Assembly (NCBI RefSeq): GCF_019204005.1
Contig: NZ_JAGSPA010000002.1
Location: 372,001-436,000 of the forward strand
From: Pacificimonas pallii
GTDB lineage: Bacteria > Pseudomonadota > Alphaproteobacteria > Sphingomonadales > Sphingomonadaceae
DNA: 64,000 nucleotides
Reading direction: 5' to 3'
Notes under the pieces: generated by a model
Seen by the model: the letters and a program-made list of their open reading frames with translations, nothing else
Told to the model about the DNA's origin: nothing
Database searches by the model: none
Shown here: piece after piece, positions 47,313-57,473 of the stretch
How the letters are laid out: every line of letters begins with the position of its first letter
How positions within the stretch are numbered: the stretch's first letter is position 1
Translations under genes and position numbers: made by a program

Positions 47313-47921
47313 CTAGAGGGATGCCTCTGACTTGGCGGCACTCGCAGCCGTTTTCGCGGCATCGACGGCCTGATCCTTCAGATCTGTCAAATGCGCCTTT
47401 GCCTGATCCTTGACGCCAAGCTCATCGGCGCGCTCCAGACCTGCATCCTTGGCGGCGCGCGCAGCCGCACTGGCCTGATCGAACAGCCCGTCACGAAGGC
47501 CGCCAATCGTGCGGTTCTCCTGACGTGTACGCGGCAGAAGGAACCCGAGAGCCGCACCGGCAATCAGGCCGATACCCGCGGCCACAAGTGGGCTGGCCTC
47601 TATTTCCTTCGCGGTACGCTCACGGGCGACAGCGGCGTTTTTCTGCGTCTTCTGCCAGCTTTCAGCGCCATATTCACGAGCGGCGTCGTAGCGCGCCTTG
47701 GAATATTCGCGGGCCTTCGAGTAGCGATCGGCGGAATAATCACGCGCGGCAGCGTATTTCTCCGCGCTATAGTCCTTGGCGGCCTTCGCCTGATCGGCCG
47801 TGTAATCGCGCGCATCGCCAGCTTTGCCCTTGACGGTTTCGGCGGCGCTGAGAATGGTTCCTTTCGCACGATCGATACGGCCTTCGGATCCATTTGTTTC
47901 CATGTTTGATTTGTTGGTCAT
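47313..47921 (-). CDS. Repeat-rich membrane-anchored protein, DUF883/LEA-like
   Basis: A 202-residue, very Ala/Lys/Asp-rich protein. Residues about 38-90 hold tandem heptad-like units of the form (A)RDYSADRY/KYAAA, seven or so in a row, predicting an amphipathic helix. A glycine-rich helix SPLVAAGIGLIAGAALGFLLP (about 108-128) resembles the C-terminal anchor of ElaB/YgaM-type (DUF883) proteins. A further Ala-rich helical tail follows. There is no signal peptide. It is last in a four-gene operon. Confidence 0.6.
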   Translation of the reverse strand: MTNKSNMETNGSEGRIDRAKGTILSAAETVKGKAGDARDYTADQAKAAKDYSAEKYAAARDYSADRYSKAREYSKARYDAAREYGAESWQKTQKNAAVARERTAKEIEASPLVAAGIGLIAGAALGFLLPRTRQENRTIGGLRDGLFDQASAAARAAKDAGLERADELGVKDQAKAHLTDLKDQAVDAAKTAASAAKSEASL

Positions 47922-47934
47922 TTCAAGCTCCAGT

Positions 47935-48201
47935 CTATTTATCGTTTGCCAGTCGCCGGGCTGCGATCAGGCCAATCACTGCGCCGAAGAAACCGACAGC
48001 GACAGGATGGCGCTGCAAGGTACTTCGCGCCGCCTCCACATTGCGTGCCGCATGCGCTTTGGCGGCGGTGGCGGCATCGTCGATCAGGCGTTCCGGAGAG
48101 AGGCGTGTGTGCATCCGGTCGATGATCTCGGCGATCCGCGCTCTGGCGTGATTGGCTTCCGCAGCGTTAACGGCGATTTTTTCGTGCGGATCGACCTTCA
48201 T
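47935..48201 (-). CDS. DUF3618 family membrane-anchored protein
   Basis: An 88-residue protein: ANHARARIAEIIDRMHTRLSPERLIDDAATAAKAHAARNVEAARSTLQRHPVAVGFFGAVIGLIAARRLANDK. The conserved ILxRLxPxxL-type helix followed by a short C-terminal membrane helix fits DUF3618. ATG 48201 overlaps the stop of the upstream gene by 4 bases (ATGA). The function is unknown; context suggests envelope stress. Confidence 0.68.
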   Translation of the reverse strand: MKVDPHEKIAVNAAEANHARARIAEIIDRMHTRLSPERLIDDAATAAKAHAARNVEAARSTLQRHPVAVGFFGAVIGLIAARRLANDK

Positions 48202-48557
48202 GGCCGCTTGCCCAGCGCGACGGGACGGCCGCCGAAGGTTCGCGCAAACCTTTCCTTGCCCATTTTCATGAGCAATGCGCTGATCACCAGACATACTGCC
48301 GCGACAATGAAGGCCGCGGCGACAGTGCTCAGCATCGTCGCCAGCCACGCCCCAAAAGCGAACATCACCGTCAGGAGCGCGATGAACGCGAATGACCCGG
48401 CCGCGCCCAGCATCATTATGGCCGGGCCGGAGGTATTCACGCGCTGCGCGAACTTCGCTTCCGCGAGATTTATCTCCGCATGGACAAGATCGCTCGCCGC
48501 AGCGGAAAGTTCGTGCACCATCTCCCCTAGGGAAGGTTCCTCGGGTCGCGCCCCCAT
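48198..48557 (-). CDS. Phage-holin-superfamily (Holin_X, PF07332-like) membrane protein
   Basis: A 119-residue protein: MGARPEEPSLGEMVHELSAAASDLVHAEINLAEAKFAQRVNTSG is the amphipathic N-terminal part, followed by two membrane helices (AIMMLGAAGSFAFIALLTVMFAFGAWLATML and VAAAFIVAAVCLVISALLMKMG). This is the pattern called phage holin family protein in bacterial chromosomes; no phage gene is nearby. ATG 48557 (AAGGGCGG upstream) lies 11 bases past the preceding stop codon. Confidence 0.72.
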   Translation of the reverse strand: MGARPEEPSLGEMVHELSAAASDLVHAEINLAEAKFAQRVNTSGPAIMMLGAAGSFAFIALLTVMFAFGAWLATMLSTVAAAFIVAAVCLVISALLMKMGKERFARTFGGRPVALGKRP

Positions 48558-48567
48558 CTGTCCGCCC

Positions 48568-49077
48568 TTACGCGTCGTAACGCTGCGTCGTGACGGACCT
48601 GTCGTCGGCACGATCGGTCGCCTTCATGAAGCGCGAGATCATGAAGCCAACTGCCGCTGCCGCACCAATGGCGATCGCCGGTGAGCGGCGAACCATTTCG
48701 CGGACGTCGTCGACGAGTTCATCAACGCTCTTCTCATCCAGAGTCCTGCCGAATTTCTCGATACTGTCCGCGGCGGTCTCAACATAGCCGGTCAGCGCCG
48801 CGGCCTGTGTTCCCTCAAACTGCTTCGCGGCATCCCGTGTGGACTTGGCGAGCGAGCCGATCGTTTCGGCAGCCTTCGCCTTGCCCTCTTCGGCAGCGCC
48901 GCGCGCCTTGGTACCGACTTCTCCGGCCAGGCGGGACGCTTCGCCCTTGATACGGTCGCGGCGGCCATCATTGCCAGTGCCCTCATCCTGATGCTCGGCG
49001 ATGACGGGATGCGTCTGCGCGCCCATCGGTGCGGAGGGAGTTGTGACGACGGTTTCGCCTGGAATGTTATTTGCCAT
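48568..49077 (-). CDS. DUF883-like/nutrient-stress membrane-anchored protein
   Basis: A 169-residue protein, first gene of the operon. Disordered polar N-terminus (to about 60), a long Ala/Glu/Lys helical segment (AGEVGTKARGAAEEGKAKAAETIGSLAKSTRDAAKQFE), then EKSVDELVDDVREMVRRSPAIAIGAAAAVGFMISRFMKA, where the final hydrophobic stretch is a membrane anchor. The RSPAIAIGAAAAVGFMISRF segment is typical of proteins annotated as nutrient deprivation-induced in sphingomonads. A partly matching general-stress promoter lies upstream. Confidence 0.65.
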   Translation of the reverse strand: MANNIPGETVVTTPSAPMGAQTHPVIAEHQDEGTGNDGRRDRIKGEASRLAGEVGTKARGAAEEGKAKAAETIGSLAKSTRDAAKQFEGTQAAALTGYVETAADSIEKFGRTLDEKSVDELVDDVREMVRRSPAIAIGAAAAVGFMISRFMKATDRADDRSVTTQRYDA

Positions 49078-49108
49078 GTCTAACGGCTCCTTTCATGTGT
49101 CTTACGCT

Positions 49109-49136
49109 AACAATGCACCACAGGTCCGTCAGTTCC
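49109..49136 (-). promoter_or_regulatory. Possible EcfG-type general-stress promoter of the 47-49 kb operon
   Basis: On the minus strand GGAAC (49136-49132) and GTT (49111-49109) are 20 bases apart, close to but longer than the EcfG pattern GGAAC-N17-CGTT. The genes it would drive are typical general-stress targets. Imperfect match. Confidence 0.28.
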
Positions 49137-49193
49137 CGCGCCGGTGAGCATATCAGCCCCAGCATTGTTGAGCTTATATGCTGCACCCGCTAA

Positions 49194-50519
<1,326 letters not shown>

Positions 50520-50575
50520 AACCCAGGCATATCGAATCAGGTGCGCTGGCGGCGATCCGGCGTTAGCCTTCCGCC

Positions 50576-53500
50576 ATGCCAGAAACACCTGCTGCGACGC
50601 CTTACGTCCCCCTTCGTATCCAGTCGGCCTATTCGATGCTGGAAGGGGCGATGTATCCCGCGACGATTGCCGAGATCTGTGTGGCGGGCGGGATGCCGGC
50701 GGCGGCGCTGACGGACCGGGATGTACTGTTCGGCGCGATGGATTTTTCGCAAGGGCTGCGCGCGAAGGGCGTGCAGCCGATCATCGGGACGATGCTGTCT
50801 GTCGAGCGTCCCGGCGGGCGCAGGATCGGTTCGCGGCCGGTTATCGATTCCGTCGTGGTGCTGGCGCAGAATGAAGAGGGATACGCCAATCTGATCGCGC
50901 TGATTTCCGCGGCGCATCTGGGGAGTGAGCCCGCGGATGGGCCGCATGTCACGCTGGACGAGCTGGAGGCGCGGTCGAACGGCCTGATCGCGCTGACGGG
51001 CGGCGCGGACGGTGCGGTGGCGCGGCTGCTGGCCGAGGGACAGGCGGCGGCTGCGGAGGCGTATCTGGACGAATTGTCCGGGATGTTCGGCGACCGGCTT
51101 TATATCGAGATCGCGCGCACGGGCGAAAAGGTGGAGCTGTTGTCGGAAGCGGCACTGATCGAACTGGCACATGCCCGCGAACTGCCGCTTGTCGCAACCA
51201 ATCCGGCGTGCTTTCCCGAGGAAGCATTTTCACCCGCGCATGATGCGATGCTGTGCATCGCCAACACGTCATATCTCGAAACGCAGGACCGGCGGCGCAG
51301 CAACCCGGGATGCTGGCTGAAGCCCGCGAAGGAAATGCGGCGGACTTTTGCCGATCTGCCCGAAGCGTTGGAGAATACGGCGGTCATCGCGCGGCGCTGC
51401 GCCGTCATGGCCCCGGAGCGTGATCCCATTCTGCCCAGTCTGGCGGGTGATCTGGACGGTGAGGTACAGGAACTGCGCCGACTTGCCCGCGAAGGCCTTG
51501 CAAGACGTCTGGAGCGCGATCCCGAGGCCGATACGAAGATATACGAAGACCGCCTGGAATATGAGCTCGGCATCATCGAAGGCATGGGGTTTCCCGGCTA
51601 TTTCCTGATCGTCGCCGATTTCATCCAATGGGCGAAGGGAGAGGACATTCCGGTGGGGCCGGGACGCGGGTCGGGCGCAGGCTCCGTCGTGGCGTGGTCG
51701 CTCACCATCACCGATCTCGATCCCATTAAACTTGGCCTGCTGTTCGAGCGCTTCCTGAACCCGCAGCGCGTGTCGATGCCCGACTTCGATATCGATTTCT
51801 GCGAAACCCGGCGCGGCGAGGTCATTCGCTATGTGCAGCAGAAATATGGTCATGGGCAGGTTGCGCAGATCATCACCTTTGGAAAGCTGAAGGCGCGCGC
51901 GGTGATCAAGGATGTCGGCCGCGTCCTCCAGATGCCCTATGGCCAGATCGACCGGCTGGCGAAGATGATCGACAATAATCCCGCCAATCCGCAGGATCTG
52001 AAAACCGCGTTGGATGAGAACCCGGATCTGCGCCGGGAACGCAAACAGGACCGGCAGGTCAGGAAACTGATTGACCTGGCACTGAAGCTGGAAGGGATGC
52101 CGCGGCATTCCTCCACCCATGCCGCCGGTGTCGTCATTGGCGACCGGCCGCTGGCGGAGCTGGTGCCGCTGTACCGCGATCCACGCTCCGACATGCAGGT
52201 CACGCAGTTCGACATGAAATATGTCGAGCAGGCGGGCCTGGTGAAGTTCGATTTTCTGGGTCTGAAAACACTGAGCGTGTTGCAGCGCGCGCTGAGCCTG
52301 ATCAAGGAGACAACGGGCGAGACGGTCGATTTGAGCGCGATCACATGGGACGATCCCGACGTCTACGCTTTGATCACGCGCGGCGACACGGCGGGCGTGT
52401 TCCAGCTGGAGTCGCCCGGCATGCGGTCTGCGCTGGCGCAGGTAAAGCCTGATAAGTTCGAGGATATCATCGCGCTGGTATCGCTCTATCGTCCGGGGCC
52501 AATGGACAATATCCCGCAGTTCGCGCGGCGCAAGCACGGGCAGGAAGACCCCGACTATCTGCACCCGCGGCTGGAGCAGTATCTGACCGAAACCTACGGC
52601 GTCATCATCTATCAGGAACAGGTGATGCAGGTGGCGCAGGAGCTGGCAGGCTACTCGCTGGGCGAAGCTGATCTGCTGCGCCGCGCCATGGGCAAGAAGA
52701 AGAAAGAGGAAATGGATGCGCAGCGCGTCCGGTTCCTGTCCGGCGCGAAAGAACGCGGCGTCGAAGAGCGGCAGGCGGGCGGTATCTTTGACCTGGTGGC
52801 GAAGTTTGCCGGATATGGCTTCAACAAGTCGCACGCCGCGGCCTATGCGCTCGTGAGCTATCAGACGGCATGGGTGAAGTCGCATTATCCGACGGAATTC
52901 TATGCCGCGACCATGGCGTTCGACCTGGCGCTGACGGACAAGCTCGCCGTGTTTCTTGAGGATGCGCGCAGGCTGGGAATTCAATGCCTGCCGCCCGATA
53001 TCAATGCGTCAGGCGCGGATTTCACGGTCGAGGTCGGTGAGGACGGCGTACGTCGGGTACGCTGGGCGCTGGCGGCGCTGAAAAGCGTTGGGCTGAAAGC
53101 GATGCAGGGCATCGAAACCGAGCGAAAGGAAAACGGGCCGTTCAAAAGCCTTGGTGATTTTGCCAATCGGGTGGACCCGCAGCTCCTCAACAAGCGCCAG
53201 ATCGAGCAGCTGGTCGGGGCAGGGGCGTTCGACAGTCTGGAGCCCAATCGCGCCGCGGCTCTGGCGATGGCGGAATCCATTCTGGCGGCCGCGAACAGCG
53301 CCGCGGAGGCGCGCCGAACCAATCAGGGCGCGCTGTTCGGTGGCGATTCCGGCGGCGGCGGTGAGATCGCCCTGATGGCCCCGAAGAATGTCGAGAAATG
53401 GTCACTTGCGGAAACCATGTCGCACGAGCGCGATGCGTTTGGCTTTTTCTTTTCCGCGCATCCCCTGTCGGCCTGGCAACATGTGCTGGACGACAAGCAT

Positions 53501-54043
53501 GCCCGAACGTTCATGCAATTATGCGAGCGCGGCGGTCCGGCGGATGGCAAGGAAATGGCCACCATGGGCGCCATGGTCGATTCGGTACGCTGGCGGACCG
53601 CGCAGAAGAGCGGCAGGAAATATATCTTCGCGACCCTTTCGGATCAGGGCGGCCAGTATTTCGCGAGTGCCTTCGACGAAGACATGCAGGAGGTCTTGCA
53701 GGAGGCCGCCCGCTCCGGCGAATGCCTGCTCCTGAAGGTGGAACTGCGCTGGGGCGGTGACGAGGGCCCGCGCATCGCCGTTCGCGGTGCGACGCCGCTG
53801 TCCGACCTGGGCGGCGGCGGCCGCGCGACCATCGATATAGAATTGACGGACATGCGGTCGATCGACCTGTTGTCGCCGCTGTTCGCGGCCGAAGAGGGGA
53901 ACGGCATCGCCTGCATCAATGTGCCATTGGCGGGCGGCGGGCGTGCGCAGATGAAGCTGAAAAGCGGCATGAATGTCGACTCAGAACTGGCGCATCGAAT
54001 CGCCGACCTACCGGGAGTTGCGAGCGCGCAATTGCGGATCTGA
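50576..54043 (+). CDS. dnaE: DNA polymerase III alpha subunit
   Basis: A 1155-residue replicative polymerase. The N-terminal PHP domain opens with YVPLRIQSAYSMLEGAM, where the family's metal-binding HxH is RxQ. The palm has GPGRGSGAGSVVAW and the catalytic MPDFDIDF; FEDIIALVSLYRPGPMDNIPQF, then MGKKKKEEMDAQRVRF and FNKSHAAAYALVSYQTAW follow; helix-hairpin-helix and OB domains close the protein. The beta-clamp motif was not located with certainty. Full length for the DnaE1 type. Confidence 0.96.
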   Translation: MPETPAATPYVPLRIQSAYSMLEGAMYPATIAEICVAGGMPAAALTDRDVLFGAMDFSQGLRAKGVQPIIGTMLSVERPGGRRIGSRPVIDSVVVLAQNEEGYANLIALISAAHLGSEPADGPHVTLDELEARSNGLIALTGGADGAVARLLAEGQAAAAEAYLDELSGMFGDRLYIEIARTGEKVELLSEAALIELAHARELPLVATNPACFPEEAFSPAHDAMLCIANTSYLETQDRRRSNPGCWLKPAKEMRRTFADLPEALENTAVIARRCAVMAPERDPILPSLAGDLDGEVQELRRLAREGLARRLERDPEADTKIYEDRLEYELGIIEGMGFPGYFLIVADFIQWAKGEDIPVGPGRGSGAGSVVAWSLTITDLDPIKLGLLFERFLNPQRVSMPDFDIDFCETRRGEVIRYVQQKYGHGQVAQIITFGKLKARAVIKDVGRVLQMPYGQIDRLAKMIDNNPANPQDLKTALDENPDLRRERKQDRQVRKLIDLALKLEGMPRHSSTHAAGVVIGDRPLAELVPLYRDPRSDMQVTQFDMKYVEQAGLVKFDFLGLKTLSVLQRALSLIKETTGETVDLSAITWDDPDVYALITRGDTAGVFQLESPGMRSALAQVKPDKFEDIIALVSLYRPGPMDNIPQFARRKHGQEDPDYLHPRLEQYLTETYGVIIYQEQVMQVAQELAGYSLGEADLLRRAMGKKKKEEMDAQRVRFLSGAKERGVEERQAGGIFDLVAKFAGYGFNKSHAAAYALVSYQTAWVKSHYPTEFYAATMAFDLALTDKLAVFLEDARRLGIQCLPPDINASGADFTVEVGEDGVRRVRWALAALKSVGLKAMQGIETERKENGPFKSLGDFANRVDPQLLNKRQIEQLVGAGAFDSLEPNRAAALAMAESILAAANSAAEARRTNQGALFGGDSGGGGEIALMAPKNVEKWSLAETMSHERDAFGFFFSAHPLSAWQHVLDDKHARTFMQLCERGGPADGKEMATMGAMVDSVRWRTAQKSGRKYIFATLSDQGGQYFASAFDEDMQEVLQEAARSGECLLLKVELRWGGDEGPRIAVRGATPLSDLGGGGRATIDIELTDMRSIDLLSPLFAAEEGNGIACINVPLAGGGRAQMKLKSGMNVDSELAHRIADLPGVASAQLRI

Positions 54044-54197
54044 GCGGGGCTGGGCGAGAGGCGCGCGCCGTGGCGGGCATGAGAAGATGTTATCCTCACC
54101 CTCCGATAACCATCGGATTTATAAGTCGAATTCATCCTGACAAGAGCGGGTCGTCAACTTAATTTGATTGCCACTCAAAATAACGCTTGCCTTTAAT

Positions 54198-54225
54198 CTG
54201 AGTGTCACTTTAAAGGTTCACTCAG
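54198..54225. repeat. Inverted repeat in the leader of a small secreted protein gene
   Basis: CTGAGTG (54198-54204) pairs with CACTCAG (54219-54225) over a 14-base loop; a further ACTCAG follows near 54240. The 54150-54250 stretch is AT-rich compared with its surroundings. It may be an operator or a leader hairpin. The rest of the 221-base gap after dnaE shows nothing nameable. Confidence 0.4.
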
Positions 54226-54264
54226 TTAAGTTGAGCGAAACTCAGAAACTAAGGACCTCCCCCC

Positions 54265-54558
54265 ATGAATCGTTTCATCGCCATTACCGCTGCCCTCGCT
54301 GTCGCTTCCCTAAATGTGGGTATGGCCGTCGGCCCCGCCCACGCCAAGATGAGCGCCGAGGAGCAATGCGAAGTCATGCCCGCAAATATTCGCGCCGCCG
54401 TGCAGGGCGCCGAAGCCAGCAAGGCCCGCCGTGCGCTTTCCAAAGCCAGTATCGGTGCCGCCCTGTGCGAAGCCGGTAATGAGCGCGAGGCGCGCAAGAA
54501 GTTCGCACAGGCACTGAAGGCGCTCGGCATGACCGAGACGGAACTCGCTCAGCGCTAA
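54265..54558 (+). CDS. Small periplasmic protein of unknown function
   Basis: A 97-residue protein. Signal peptide MNRFIAITAALAVASLNVGMAVGPAHA is cleaved near residue 27. The mature 70 residues have two Cys (EQCEVMP and ALCEAGNE) that could form a disulfide, and a helical Ala/Lys-rich part (EREARKKFAQALKALGM) reminiscent of a single TPR-like hairpin. I do not recognise a family. Own terminator follows, and the leader has an inverted repeat, so it is probably transcribed alone. Confidence 0.72.
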   Translation: MNRFIAITAALAVASLNVGMAVGPAHAKMSAEEQCEVMPANIRAAVQGAEASKARRALSKASIGAALCEAGNEREARKKFAQALKALGMTETELAQR

Positions 54559-54594
54559 TATTACGTTCACGTTTCCTCCCCAAAAGGAAACACT

Positions 54595-54638
54595 GGGCCG
54601 TTTGCGACATCCCCCCGTCGCAAACGGTCCTTCTTTTT
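54595..54638 (+). terminator. Strong rho-independent terminator
   Basis: GGGCCGTTTGCGAC (54595-54608) pairs with GTCGCAAACGGTCC (54617-54630), one G-U, followed by TTCTTTTT. It ends the small periplasmic protein gene. Confidence 0.88.
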
Positions 54639-54707
54639 GCGGCGGTGGTCGCGGGCGCGATTTCAGGCTTGCGCCGCGCCGCCAACTCGGCTTCGTCGCC
54701 CCCGGTG

Positions 54708-55457
54708 ATGAAGAGTTACGAACAGATAGAGGGCGGTGCCGCCATCCTGCTGCTTGCGGATCATGCGGGCAGCGACGTGCCCGACGGCATCGACCTTGGC
54801 ATTTCGGATGAAGAGCGGTTGCTGCACATCGGTGTGGACATCGGCATTGCCGCACTGACGCGGCGCGTCGCGAAGGCGCTGGGCGCGCCCGCCCATCTGT
54901 CGCGTTTTTCACGGCTGGTGTTCGATCCGAACCGGGATGCGGACAGCGCAGGGCTGGCCCCGGAGGAAAGCGATGGCATATGCATTGCGGGCAATGTGTC
55001 GCTGACCGCAGAACAGCGCCGTGTCCGCCGCGCGCTACATGAGGAATATCACGGCGCGCTGACGGCAAGGATCGAGATGGCGGCGCCGGAGATGCTGGTT
55101 TCGATCCATAGCTTTACGCCCGTTCTGGCGAGCGCACCTGAGGCCGCGCCGCGGCCCTGGGACACCGCTTTCCTGTATAATGAAGACGCCGCGACGGCAC
55201 GGATCGGTATCGACTTCATGACCTCTGAAGGTTTGCGTGTTGGCGATAATGAACCCTATTCCGGTGCGCTGACCGGCTACACCGTCATTCGCCATGCCGA
55301 GAGCCGCGGGATTCCTTCACTGTTCATCGAAATCAGGAACGATCATCTGCGCGGCGATTCGGGTGTGGACCAGTGGTCATCAAGGGTTGCGAGGCTGATC
55401 CGACATACGCAGAAGGTGCTGAACGAACAGAAGGGGGACCCATTCGATGGCCGATAA
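54708..55457 (+). CDS. N-formylglutamate amidohydrolase family protein
   Basis: A 249-residue FGase-fold protein: [58 protein letters not shown], and [11 protein letters not shown] (metal/catalytic region). The substrate could be an N-acyl amino acid. The start at 54708 ([19 protein letters not shown]) is preferred over 54645. It overlaps ilvD by 11 bases, so the two are co-translated; a biochemical link to branched-chain amino acid synthesis is not known to me. Confidence 0.87.
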   Translation: MKSYEQIEGGAAILLLADHAGSDVPDGIDLGISDEERLLHIGVDIGIAALTRRVAKALGAPAHLSRFSRLVFDPNRDADSAGLAPEESDGICIAGNVSLTAEQRRVRRALHEEYHGALTARIEMAAPEMLVSIHSFTPVLASAPEAAPRPWDTAFLYNEDAATARIGIDFMTSEGLRVGDNEPYSGALTGYTVIRHAESRGIPSLFIEIRNDHLRGDSGVDQWSSRVARLIRHTQKVLNEQKGDPFDGR

Positions 55458-57159
55458 ATCAAAACTTCCCAGCCGCCATGTATCCTCCGGACCGGAGCGC
55501 GCGCCGCATCGTTCCTATTATTACGCGATGGGCCTGACGGAGGAGGAGATTGCGCGGCCATTCGTCGGTATCGCATCGGCCGGCAACGATTCCGCGCCGT
55601 GCAACACATTGCTGGATGAGCAGGCCGACGCCTGCCGTATCGGCGTGAACGAGGCGGGCGGTATGCCGCGCCGTTTCAATACGATCACCGTGACCGACGG
55701 AATCGCCATGGGCCACCAAGGCATGAAATCCTCCCTCGTCAGCCGTGAAGTCATTGCCGATTCCGTCGAACTGAGCGTGCGCGGACATTGCTATGACGCG
55801 CTGGTTGGCTTTGCTGGCTGCGACAAGAGCCTGCCGGGCATGATGATGGCCATGCTGCGCCTGAACGTGCCGTCGGTGTTCGTCTATGGCGGTTCCATCC
55901 TGCCAGGACGTCACCACGGCAAGGATGTGACGGTGGTCGATGTGTTCGAGGCTGTTGGCGCGCATGCGGCGGGCAGTTGCCCGCTGCAGGAGCTGATCGC
56001 GCTGGAGAAAGTGGCCTGTCCCGGGCACGGCGCGTGCGGCGGCCAGTTCACGGCGAATACGATGGCCTGTGTGGCAGAGGCCATCGGCCTTAGCCTGCCC
56101 AATTCCAACATGGCCCCGGCGCCGCATGAAAGCCGCGAGGCCTACGCCATTGCGGCAGGCCGGGCGGTCATGAACGCCTTGGAAATCGGTTTGAGACCGC
56201 GTGACATCTGTACCCGGGAAGCTTTTGAAAATGCTGCGCGTGTTGTCGCCGCCACCGGTGGGTCAACGAATGCGGCGCTGCATCTGCCGGCGATGGCGGC
56301 AGAGGCGGGGATCGCGTTCGACCTGTTCGACGTTGCGGAAATTTTCAAATCCACGCCGTACATCGCCGACCTGAAGCCCGGCGGTAAATATGTCGCGAAG
56401 GACATGCACGCGGCGGGCGGCATTTACATGCTGATGAAAACCCTGCTGGCCAATGATCTGCTGAATGGCGATTGCATGACGATTACCGGCAGGACGCTGG
56501 CGGAAAATCTTGACGAGATCCGCTGGAACCCTGACCAGGACGTGATTTACGACGTCAAGAGTCCGCTATCGCCCACGGGCGGTGTCGTTGGCCTGCGCGG
56601 CTCGCTGGCACCCGATGGGGCCATCGTGAAGGTCGCCGGGCTGGAACATGTGACGTTCACCGGCCCCGCGCGGGTGTTTGAGTGCGAAGAGGATTGTTTC
56701 GCGGCCGTCGAAACCCGCGCCTATGAAGAGGGCGAGGTTCTGATCATCCGTTACGAAGGGCCAAAAGGCGGCCCCGGCATGCGCGAGATGCTGTCGACCA
56801 CCGCTGCCCTTTACGGACAGGGGATGGGCGACAAGGTCGCCCTGATCACCGACGGCCGCTTTTCTGGCGCGACACGTGGTTTCTGCATCGGCCATGTCGG
56901 CCCTGAGGCGGCAGAAGGCGGCCCGATCGGGCTGGTGGAGAACGGCGATATCATCAGCATCGACGCCGATACCGGCACGATTGACCTGCATGTTGACGAG
57001 GCCGAGCTGGAGGCGCGGCGTGGACGCTGGATAGCGCGGCAGACGGACTATCAGTCAGGCGCGTTGTGGAAATATGCGCAGGGCGTGGGTTCGGCGCGTA
57101 CCGGCGCCTGCACGCATCCGGGCGCAAAGGCGGAAACGCACGTTTACGCGGATATCTAG
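55447..57159 (+). CDS. ilvD: Dihydroxy-acid dehydratase
   Basis: A 570-residue iron-sulfur dehydratase of valine, isoleucine and leucine synthesis. Cluster Cys residues lie in [26 protein letters not shown] and [29 protein letters not shown] and [20 protein letters not shown] are typical. The GACGG form suggests the [2Fe-2S] class. ATG 55447 lies within the end of the preceding gene. Confidence 0.95.
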   Translation: MADKSKLPSRHVSSGPERAPHRSYYYAMGLTEEEIARPFVGIASAGNDSAPCNTLLDEQADACRIGVNEAGGMPRRFNTITVTDGIAMGHQGMKSSLVSREVIADSVELSVRGHCYDALVGFAGCDKSLPGMMMAMLRLNVPSVFVYGGSILPGRHHGKDVTVVDVFEAVGAHAAGSCPLQELIALEKVACPGHGACGGQFTANTMACVAEAIGLSLPNSNMAPAPHESREAYAIAAGRAVMNALEIGLRPRDICTREAFENAARVVAATGGSTNAALHLPAMAAEAGIAFDLFDVAEIFKSTPYIADLKPGGKYVAKDMHAAGGIYMLMKTLLANDLLNGDCMTITGRTLAENLDEIRWNPDQDVIYDVKSPLSPTGGVVGLRGSLAPDGAIVKVAGLEHVTFTGPARVFECEEDCFAAVETRAYEEGEVLIIRYEGPKGGPGMREMLSTTAALYGQGMGDKVALITDGRFSGATRGFCIGHVGPEAAEGGPIGLVENGDIISIDADTGTIDLHVDEAELEARRGRWIARQTDYQSGALWKYAQGVGSARTGACTHPGAKAETHVYADI

Positions 57160-57167
57160 GCGCGTTC

Positions 57168-57416
57168 CTAGCGGAGCGGGCGGTCAGGGCTGGTCGGTAG
57201 CGGCTTGATGTCCGGAATATCCGCCGCGCCGCCGCCGAAACTCGATCCGACTTCGGTGATCGCGGGCGGGGGCTTCATTGCCGACAGCACGGGCTTGCCA
57301 TAGGCATTCCGGGGCACTTCACCGGGTATCAGAACCTGTCCCTGAACATAATAGGGAGATGGCGCACAGGCCGTCATGGAAAGTGCGCCCGCACAAAGGA
57401 GGATCAGATTACGCAT
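57168..57416 (-). CDS. Small lipoprotein of unknown function
   Basis: An 82-residue lipoprotein. The signal MRNLILLCAGALSMTAC has lipobox SMTAC (Cys17). The mature part is Pro/Gly-rich with no Cys. It is convergent with ilvD, 8 bases between stops, and divergent from nnr. Family not recognised. Confidence 0.7.
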   Translation of the reverse strand: MRNLILLCAGALSMTACAPSPYYVQGQVLIPGEVPRNAYGKPVLSAMKPPPAITEVGSSFGGGAADIPDIKPLPTSPDRPLR

Positions 57417-57473
57417 GCGTTGTCGCTATCATATCCATATTCCTGATTTCCAGCATAAGATGCGGTTAGAGAT

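Noticed and set aside
48198-48557. Prophage holin
   Set aside because: The protein resembles the Holin_X family, but there are no lysin, tail or integrase genes; the setting is a bacterial stress-type operon.
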